Position numbers and translations under genes: made by a program. Under the pieces are notes generated by a model that saw nothing but the letters and a program-made list of their open reading frames with translations, was not told the origin of the DNA and made no database searches. From NCBI RefSeq assembly GCF_030696805.1, contig NZ_JAUYRO010000086.1, forward strand, positions 1 through 57,770: DNA of 57,770 bases. The letters run 5' to 3'. Source of the DNA: Methyloversatilis sp. GTDB lineage: Bacteria > Pseudomonadota > Gammaproteobacteria > Burkholderiales > Rhodocyclaceae. Each line of letters begins with the position of its first letter. Position 1 is the stretch's first letter. Shown here in pieces: positions 51,907 through 57,770 of this stretch.

Positions 51907-52520
51907 TGAACGAATTTCTGAAGGCCCTGCACGTCCAGCGCTGGGATGACCACCGCTACTACCACCACAGCCGAATCAATCAGAGCCTGCACCTGATCAG
52001 TGCGCTCAGCTTTCTTGCGGCCTACGCAATGCTGTTCGTCGATCCGGCCGCCGCTGCGCTGCTCAGTTGGGGCGTCGCCATGGTGTCACGCCAGTCCGGC
52101 CACTTCTTCTTCGAACCCAAGGGTTACGACCACGTCAATCAGGCGACCCATGAATTCAAGGAAGACATCAAGGTCGGCTACAACCTGCGACGCAAGATCG
52201 TGCTGATGGCGGTCTGGGCGCTGGCCCCGGTCGTGCTGTACGTCGATCCGGCGCTGTTCGGTCTGCTCGAGCCGCATGCCGATACGCGCGGCTTCGTGCA
52301 CAACACGTCGCTGATCTGGCTGGCGGTGGGCATCGGCGGTCTGCTGTTCCGCACCGTGCATCTGTTCTTCATCCGCGACGTGCAGACCGGTCTGGTGTGG
52401 ATGACCAAGATCCTCACCGATCCCTTCCACGACGTGAAGCTGTACTACCGCGCCCCGCTGCACCTGCTGCGCGGCGAGCTGATCGACCCGCGCCACGCAC
52501 AGCATTCGGCGCAGGCCTGA
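51906..52520 (+). CDS. Polytopic membrane protein, His-rich (unassigned)
   Basis: This 204-residue protein has about four hydrophobic helices (around 27-45, 50-60, 100-118, 135-155). Polar His motifs are spread between: DDHRYYHHSRINQSLH, RQSGHFFFEPKGYDHVN and RTVHLF. The HxxxH-like spacing recalls membrane di-iron enzymes of the Mpo1/fatty-acid hydroxylase sort, but I cannot assign it. The Shine-Dalgarno GGAGG and start base are buried in a 17-bp hairpin (51862-51906), so expression is probably controlled. The 52521-52709 interval after it contains no gene that I can support. Confidence 0.75.
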   Translation: MNEFLKALHVQRWDDHRYYHHSRINQSLHLISALSFLAAYAMLFVDPAAAALLSWGVAMVSRQSGHFFFEPKGYDHVNQATHEFKEDIKVGYNLRRKIVLMAVWALAPVVLYVDPALFGLLEPHADTRGFVHNTSLIWLAVGIGGLLFRTVHLFFIRDVQTGLVWMTKILTDPFHDVKLYYRAPLHLLRGELIDPRHAQHSAQA

Positions 52521-52709
52521 GGCTTTGCTTTCGCGGCGGCGACGCTGCTCCCATGAAAGATGCAGCAGGAGACCATCTGCGGGAGCGACGATCCACGGTT
52601 CGCTGTATCGCCAGCGGGCTCCGCGATCAGTGCTCGCAGAATTCCCCGCTCCGGTCCCGTCGCGATCGTTGGTCTGACCCTCGCCTTCACCGCGTGTCAC
52701 GTCATGCGT

Positions 52710-54371
52710 TCAACCGCGCCGCGCAAACCGCTCCGCCAGCATTTCCCGCAGGATGCGGCGCTTGACCTGCTTGTTGCTCGCCCCATCGGGTACCCACCAC
52801 CAGCCATCGGCCTGCATGCGCTGCGCGGCTGCGACAAATCGTTCGCACACGGCATCGAATTCGACATCGCCGTAATTCAGGCTGAAGATGAGCCGGCCGG
52901 TGCCGACCCAGCTCAGCGCAAGACCTTCGGCGCGCAGGTAGTACTGCAGCATCCAGTTGTAGCGCGACGGCACGCTGTAGGTCACGGTCCAGATCGACGA
53001 CAGGTTCACCACCCGCACCGGCAGACCCGCCTCGCCCAGCAGGGCGTTCAGCTTCTCCGCGCGCGCATTCCAGCGTTCATCGAGGCCGTCGTACAGCGCA
53101 GCGATCTGCGGCGTGTCGAGCGCGAGCAGGAACTCGTTCATCGCGGCCATCACGTGCGGATGCGAATTGAAGGTGCCGCGCGCGAAACAGATGTCGGCCG
53201 GCCGGTCGTCGCGGTAGCGGCGCATCAGCGCCGCCTTGCCGCACACCACGCCGACCGGGTAGCCACCGCCGAGTGTCTTGCCGTAAGTGACCATGTCGGC
53301 GCGCACGCCGAAGTACTCCTGTGCGCCGCCAGGCGCGAGCCGGAAGCCGACGAACACTTCGTCGAAAATCAGCACGATGCCGCGCGCCGTGCACACCTCG
53401 CGCACCTGGCGCAGCCAGTCGGCGTAGGCGGCGCGATCGAAATGGGCGCGCCGGCCGCCATCCACCAGCGACGAGTCACCGGGCGCACCGGCATTCGGAT
53501 GCAGGGCCTGCAGCGGATTCACCAGTACGCAGGCAATGTCGCGCCGGGTGCGCAGCACGTGCAGCGTATCGGCGTGCATGTCCTTCAATGTGTAGGTGTG
53601 TTCGGCCGCAACCGGATTGCCGACGCCTGGCTGCACGTCGCCCCACCAGCCGTGATAGGCGCCGCAGAAGCGCACCAGGTGGCTGCGCCGTGTGTGGTAG
53701 CGCGCCAGACGTACCGCCTGCATGACCGCCTCGGTGCCGGACATGTGGAACGACACTTCATCCAGCCCGGAAATCGCGCACAGCCGTTTCACGTTGTCGG
53801 CCAGCAGCGGGTGAAAGCTGCCGAGCACCGGTCCAAGTGCTTCGACCTGCGCGTTGCCGCGCGCCATGCAGCCCTTGTAGAAATCGTAGCCGAACACATT
53901 GACGCCGTACGAGCCGGTCAGGTCGTAGGCGACGTTGCCGTCGAGGTCGGTGACGGTGACGCCGGACGACGACGCAACGAAATTGCCGGCCTTCAACCGC
54001 TCGCGCACATGGCGGCTGAACGGGAACGGCACGCGGTAGGCGCTGGTGAATTGCAGGTCGGACAGCATGGGCTGGACTTCTGCGGTCAGGGCGCGCGTCT
54101 TTGCGTAGCGCTCGCCGTACAGCGCGGCCAGACGTTCGAAGGCGAGGCGGCGCTGTTCGACCACGGCGGGCGGCGCGTCATCTGCCGCGAACACGTCAGC
54201 CGCGTCGAATTCGTAGAAAGGCAGCAGCTTGGCCACCCGCCGCGACATCTTGGAGTGGCCGGCGAGCGAGCGGTGCTTGGCGCGCGACAGTTCGAGCCGG
54301 CGCTTGACGCGCGGCAGCAGCGCCAGCAGCGCAGCGGCGCCAGCGACATAGAAAGGGAGGGCTTCGGTCAT
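52710..54371 (-). CDS. Membrane-anchored class-III aminotransferase (PLP enzyme)
   Basis: This 553-residue protein has a hydrophobic N-terminal helix (about 5-20), a linker (to about 100), then a class-III aminotransferase fold close to glutamate-1-semialdehyde aminomutases. PLP-site motifs are seen: SGTEAVMQAVRLAR, FDEVFVGFR and the PLP lysine in TYGKTLGGGYPVG. HemL itself is about 430 residues and soluble, so this is another enzyme. It is divergent from psd, with 35 bp between start codons, which suggests a shared promoter region and perhaps a role in lipid headgroup or amine metabolism. Substrate unknown. Confidence 0.85.
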   Translation of the reverse strand: MTEALPFYVAGAAALLALLPRVKRRLELSRAKHRSLAGHSKMSRRVAKLLPFYEFDAADVFAADDAPPAVVEQRRLAFERLAALYGERYAKTRALTAEVQPMLSDLQFTSAYRVPFPFSRHVRERLKAGNFVASSSGVTVTDLDGNVAYDLTGSYGVNVFGYDFYKGCMARGNAQVEALGPVLGSFHPLLADNVKRLCAISGLDEVSFHMSGTEAVMQAVRLARYHTRRSHLVRFCGAYHGWWGDVQPGVGNPVAAEHTYTLKDMHADTLHVLRTRRDIACVLVNPLQALHPNAGAPGDSSLVDGGRRAHFDRAAYADWLRQVREVCTARGIVLIFDEVFVGFRLAPGGAQEYFGVRADMVTYGKTLGGGYPVGVVCGKAALMRRYRDDRPADICFARGTFNSHPHVMAAMNEFLLALDTPQIAALYDGLDERWNARAEKLNALLGEAGLPVRVVNLSSIWTVTYSVPSRYNWMLQYYLRAEGLALSWVGTGRLIFSLNYGDVEFDAVCERFVAAAQRMQADGWWWVPDGASNKQVKRRILREMLAERFARRG

Positions 54372-54406
54372 GCCTCACGGAAATATCAGCGCGAGGTTAC
54401 GGCAAC

Positions 54407-55276
54407 ATGAATGACGCCAATCTGCCGGCCCGTCGGCGGCTGCGTGACGCGCTGAACTTCGCGCTGACCAACCGCGTGCCGCGCGCCGCACTGACCCGCT
54501 TCGCCGGCTGGTTCAGCCAGATCGAGCAGCCCATGGTGCGCGACGCGTCGATCGCGCTGTGGCGGATGTTCGGTGACGTTGATCTGTCGGAGGCGAAAAA
54601 GACGCGCTTCACCAGCCTGCACGACTGCTTCATACGCGAGCTGCGCGACGGCGCGCGACCGGTCGATGCCGATCCGCACACGCTGGTCAGCCCGTGCGAT
54701 GGCATCGTCGTGGCCTGCGGCCGAATCGACGGCGACACGCTGCTGCAGGCCAAGGGCCTGCACTACACGCTGGAAGAGCTGCTGGGCGACGCCGCGCTGG
54801 CGGCTCGGTTTCACGACGGCTGCTACGCAACCGTGCGCATCACGGCGTCGATGTATCACCGCTTCCATGCGCCGCACGATTGCCGGGTGTCGCACGTCAC
54901 CTACTTTCCGGGCGACACCTGGAACGTCAATCCACCGGCGCTCGCGCGGGTGGACAAGCTGTACTGTCGCAACGAGCGCGCGGCGATCACCACCGCGCTG
55001 GCCGATGGCACGCCTGTCCTGCTGGTGCCGGTCGCGGCCATCCTGGTGGCCAGCCTGCGACTGCACTGTCTCGACCTGCTGCTGCACGCCGGCTATCGCG
55101 GCCCGCACCGGCTGGCCTGCGATGCCACGCTGCACAAGGGTGAGGAAATGGGCTGGTTCCAGCACGGCTCGACCATTATCGTGCTGGCGCCGTCGACCAT
55201 GGCGCTGCACCCGCTGACGGTCATCGGCCGACGCATCCGGGCCGGCGAGGCGCTGATGCAGCTGCCGGGCCGGTAA
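54407..55276 (+). CDS. psd: Phosphatidylserine decarboxylase
   Basis: This 289-residue pro-enzyme makes phosphatidylethanolamine at the inner membrane. It self-cleaves at the Gly-Ser bond in FQHGSTIIV, where the new N-terminal serine turns into the pyruvoyl cofactor; E. coli has LGST, so the His is a variant. Asp in SPCDG and His in YHRFHAP complete the maturation triad. Length fits the long Psd group. Divergent from the aminotransferase and convergent with parC (12 bp). Confidence 0.9.
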   Translation: MNDANLPARRRLRDALNFALTNRVPRAALTRFAGWFSQIEQPMVRDASIALWRMFGDVDLSEAKKTRFTSLHDCFIRELRDGARPVDADPHTLVSPCDGIVVACGRIDGDTLLQAKGLHYTLEELLGDAALAARFHDGCYATVRITASMYHRFHAPHDCRVSHVTYFPGDTWNVNPPALARVDKLYCRNERAAITTALADGTPVLLVPVAAILVASLRLHCLDLLLHAGYRGPHRLACDATLHKGEEMGWFQHGSTIIVLAPSTMALHPLTVIGRRIRAGEALMQLPGR

Positions 55277-55288
55277 TCAGATCGGTGA

Positions 55289-57538
55289 TCAGCCCAGCTT
55301 CTTCCCCTTGGTCGCGCGCACGCCGCGCCACGCCATCAGCGCGGCTTCGTCCAGCGTCAGCGCTTTCGGGCGCCCGCGCGAACCGGGTACGTTCAGCACC
55401 AGCCGGCCGCGAAACAGATCCAGCAGGGCCAGCGACTCGCCATCGGGCAGGGTCATGATCTTCACGCCCTTGCCGCCGGACAGCGTCTTCATTTCATCGA
55501 GCGGGAACACCAGCAGGCGGTCACCGGCCATCGCCACGACCCAGGCGTCGTCCGGCTGCAGCCGCAGCGGCGGCAATGCAAGCGTGCCGTCGGTATTCAG
55601 GAAGGCCTTGCCGGCGCGGTTGCGGCTCACCATGTCTTCGATCGTGCAGACGAAGCCATAGCCGCCGTCCGACGCGACGAGGTAGCGGCTGCCGGGTTCG
55701 CCGGTCAGCACCGCGACCAGCTTCTTGCCCGCCAGATCGGCCAGCGACGACACCGGCACGCCGTCGCCCTTGCCGCTCGGCAGATCGGTCGGCTTGATCG
55801 TGTAGCTACGGCCATCGGCGTCGAGCAGGATGACTGGCCACACGGTGCGGCATTTCAGCACCGCCAGCGGACCGTCGCCCGCCTTCCAGGTCAATGCAGC
55901 CTCATCGACGTCATGACCGGCACGCAGGCGGCCGAAACCGCTGCGCGACACGATGACGGTGACGGCCTCGTCAATCTGCGGCACTTCGCGCGAGCGTGTC
56001 GCCTGCACGTCGGCATTCACCCGGGTGCGCCGTTCGTCGCCGAAGCGTTCGACGTCGGCTTTCACCTCGTCGCGCACGAAGCGGCGCAGTGCGGTGTCGC
56101 TGCCCAGGATGCCGAGCAGGCCGGTGCGTTCGGCATCAAGTGCGTCGCGCTCGGCCTGCAGCTTGATCGCTTCGAGCTTCGCCAGCTGGCGCAAGCGGAT
56201 TTCCAGCACGTCTTCGGCCTGCCGCTCGGTTATGCCGAAACCGGCCATCAGGTCGGCCTTCGGATCGTCGGCGGCGCGGATGATGGCGATCGCGCGGTCG
56301 ATGTCGAGCAGGATGGCCAGTCGGCCATCGAGAATGTGCATGCGCTCGTCGATGTCGGCGATGCGCTGGGTCAGCCGGCGCGACACGGCGGCGAGCCGGT
56401 AGTCGCACCACTGGCGCAGCACCGCCGGCAGGCCGATCTGGCCCGGCCGGCGGCGCGTGTCGAGCAGCGTGAGGTTCAGGCTGGTGTTGCACTCGAGGTC
56501 GGTATAGGCGAACAGGAAAGCCAGCAGGTCTTCCTGGCCCACCGCGCGCGACTTCGGTTCGATCACCAGTCGCACCGGATGACGCGCATCGGATTCGTCG
56601 CGCACCGAGTCGATCAGCGAAGTGGCCAGTGTTTTCGTGCGCGCCTGGTCGTCGCTGATCTTCTTCTTGTCGCCCTTGGGCCTGGGGTTCGCGAGATCGT
56701 CGATGCGGGTCAGGATGGCGCCGGTGCTCACACCGGGCGGCAAGGCGGTGACGACGATCTGCCACTGGCCGCGCGCCAGCGCCTCGACTTCGTAATTGGC
56801 GCGCATGCGGAACGAGCCGCGCCCTTCCTTGTAGGCGGCGACGATGCTCTCGCGCGACGAAATGAGCGTCGCGCCATTCGGGAAGTCCGGCCCCTGGAAG
56901 CAGTCGATGAGGTCGTCGTCGGGCATGCGCGGATCGACCAGCAGCCGGCAGATCGCCTCGCCGATTTCGCGCAGGTTGTGCGGCGGAATTTCGCACGCCA
57001 TACCCACCGCGATGCCGGATGCACCATTGGCCAGCACCACTGGCAGGCGCGCCGGCAGCAGCGCCGGTTCCTGCTGCGTGCCGTCGTAATTCGGCTGGAA
57101 GTCGATGACGCCCGCGTTCAGTTCCGACAGCAGCACGTGGCGCGCAAACGCGGTCAGCCGGCACTCTGTGTAACGCATCGCGGCGGCGTTGTCGCCATCC
57201 ATCGAACCGAAATTGCCCTGGCCATCGATCAGCGGATAGCGCAGCGTGAACGGCTGCGCCAGACGCACCATGGCCTCATACACCGACGAGTCGCCGTGCG
57301 GGTGGTACTTGCCGATCACGTCACCCACCACGCGCGCCGATTTCTTGTGCGCCGCATCGGGTCGCGCAAAGCCGTCCATCGCGAACAGGATGCGCCGCTG
57401 CACCGGCTTCATGCCGTCTTCCAGCCCCGGCAGCGCGCGCGAGGTGACGACCGACATGGCATAGGTCAGATAGGCCTGCGACGCATGCGCGTCGATCGGC
57501 ACGTCATCGATGTCGGGTTCGAACAGGGTGTCGCTCAA
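55289..57538 (-). CDS. parC: DNA topoisomerase IV subunit A
   Basis: This 749-residue topoisomerase subunit decatenates chromosomes. The DNA-cleaving tyrosine is Tyr123 ([10 protein letters not shown]). The quinolone-determining region reads [10 protein letters not shown], with Ser84 and Glu88 as in sensitive wild-type enzymes. The coiled-coil and C-terminal blades are shorter than in GyrA, and GyrA-box features are absent, so ParC is favoured. parE is not in the window; the REP pair lies directly upstream instead. Confidence 0.94.
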   Translation of the reverse strand: MSDTLFEPDIDDVPIDAHASQAYLTYAMSVVTSRALPGLEDGMKPVQRRILFAMDGFARPDAAHKKSARVVGDVIGKYHPHGDSSVYEAMVRLAQPFTLRYPLIDGQGNFGSMDGDNAAAMRYTECRLTAFARHVLLSELNAGVIDFQPNYDGTQQEPALLPARLPVVLANGASGIAVGMACEIPPHNLREIGEAICRLLVDPRMPDDDLIDCFQGPDFPNGATLISSRESIVAAYKEGRGSFRMRANYEVEALARGQWQIVVTALPPGVSTGAILTRIDDLANPRPKGDKKKISDDQARTKTLATSLIDSVRDESDARHPVRLVIEPKSRAVGQEDLLAFLFAYTDLECNTSLNLTLLDTRRRPGQIGLPAVLRQWCDYRLAAVSRRLTQRIADIDERMHILDGRLAILLDIDRAIAIIRAADDPKADLMAGFGITERQAEDVLEIRLRQLAKLEAIKLQAERDALDAERTGLLGILGSDTALRRFVRDEVKADVERFGDERRTRVNADVQATRSREVPQIDEAVTVIVSRSGFGRLRAGHDVDEAALTWKAGDGPLAVLKCRTVWPVILLDADGRSYTIKPTDLPSGKGDGVPVSSLADLAGKKLVAVLTGEPGSRYLVASDGGYGFVCTIEDMVSRNRAGKAFLNTDGTLALPPLRLQPDDAWVVAMAGDRLLVFPLDEMKTLSGGKGVKIMTLPDGESLALLDLFRGRLVLNVPGSRGRPKALTLDEAALMAWRGVRATKGKKLG

Positions 57539-57570
57539 TTCAGGAACTCCAGTGACTCATTGCACATGTC

Positions 57571-57601
57571 GTAGGTTGGGGTGAGCGCAGCGATGCCCAA
57601 C
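57571..57601 (+). repeat. REP-like element, plus copy
   Basis: Exact 31-bp copy 32 bp upstream of the parC start, unusually on the 5' side of a gene. With the copy at 57685-57715 it forms a direct repeat 114 bp apart. The rest of 57539-57770 has no gene. Confidence 0.92.
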
Positions 57602-57684
57602 ATGCCAGCGTGGCAGTCGCGCGGAAACAGCTTGGCACCAGGCTGTCGCTCAACACCGGACCGGCGGTGACTCTCACGCTTTTA

Positions 57685-57715
57685 GTAGGTTGGGGTGAGC
57701 GCAGCGATGCCCAAC
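57685..57715 (+). repeat. REP-like element, plus copy
   Basis: Exact 31-bp copy, followed by CATGCC just as the copy at 57571-57601 is, so the flank was duplicated with it. It faces the inverted copy at 57755. Confidence 0.92.
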
Positions 57716-57754
57716 ATGCCATATGCCGGCCGAGTCGTGAAAGAGGCGGGTGAC

Positions 57755-57770
57755 GTTGGGCATCGCTGCG
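57755..57770 (-). repeat. REP-like element, minus copy cut by the window end
   Basis: The last 16 bases (GTTGGGCATCGCTGCG) are the start of a minus-strand copy that continues out of the window. Confidence 0.85.

Noticed and set aside
52560-54410. Plus-strand frame of about 600 codons opposite the aminotransferase
   Set aside because: Composition is that of an antisense shadow; the aminotransferase has all PLP motifs.
55913-57574. Plus-strand frame of about 550 codons opposite parC
   Set aside because: Antisense shadow of a conserved housekeeping gene.

Overview
GENERAL. The window is GC-rich chromosomal DNA with dense coding on both strands. The gene content points to a free-living betaproteobacterium, most likely of the Rhodocyclales / Methyloversatilis-Thauera-Azoarcus type. 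The pointers are assimilatory nirBD, amtB beside gdhA, an Mrp antiporter, three PEP-CTERM proteins, a tungstate ABC transporter with a ModE-like regulator, and intergenic copies of a 31-bp REP-like element (GTAGGTTGGGG...GCGATGCCCAAC). The genus is inferred, not proven. No rRNA, tRNA, CRISPR array or insertion sequence was seen. The only recombinase is a lone tyrosine integrase.

LAYOUT. 0-3.8 kb: nirB-nirD on the minus strand. Behind them lies an approximately 500-nt leader with a canonical sigma-54 promoter and an NtrC-type site. 3.8-10.3 kb: a small membrane ORF, a chemoreceptor, ybiB, two tandem beta-hydroxyacid dehydrogenases and a histidine kinase. 10.3-14.5 kb: outer-membrane phospholipase pldA, then amtB and gdhA divergently transcribed. 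The amtB/gdhA gap holds a sigma-54 promoter and three GCAC-N7-GTGC dyads. 14.5-18 kb: a bufABC bufferin-type copper-RiPP operon and the lone integrase. 18.2-24.1 kb: a six-gene Mrp operon with fused A/B subunits. 24.3-29.3 kb: a secreted zinc peptidase-like protein, a GGDEF/EAL protein, a 2OG-Fe dioxygenase and hyi, followed by a REP cluster. 29.5-33 kb: tupBCA and its regulator. 33-36.4 kb: a GAF regulator, an aldehyde dehydrogenase and a DUF779 protein. 36.4-42.9 kb: an M20 amidohydrolase, a MEKHLA protein, a ligase-associated exonuclease, two PEP-CTERM genes and an ATP-dependent DNA ligase. 42.9-48 kb: a third PEP-CTERM protein, DUF429, nhaR, an HPF-like protein, a BI-1 protein and a second chemoreceptor. 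48-57.5 kb: htpG, an S4-domain pseudouridine synthase with a repeated Arg/Pro-rich N-terminus, a membrane protein whose start site is sequestered in a hairpin, a membrane-anchored class-III aminotransferase divergent from psd, and parC. The window ends in more REP copies.

HOW IT WORKS TOGETHER. Nitrogen: NtrC/sigma-54 probably switches on ammonium uptake (amtB) and nitrite reduction (nirBD) when nitrogen is short, and GdhA fixes the ammonium. Metals: bufABC probably makes a periplasmic copper-buffering peptide, and tupABC imports tungstate. C2/C3 metabolism: hyi and the two GlxR-like reductases fit glyoxylate/hydroxypyruvate handling. The most notable signals are the bufferin operon, the matched sigma-54/NtrC architecture with an ANTAR-like leader hairpin, the Shine-Dalgarno-trapping hairpin at 51862-51906, and the ligase/exonuclease pair interrupted by PEP-CTERM genes.
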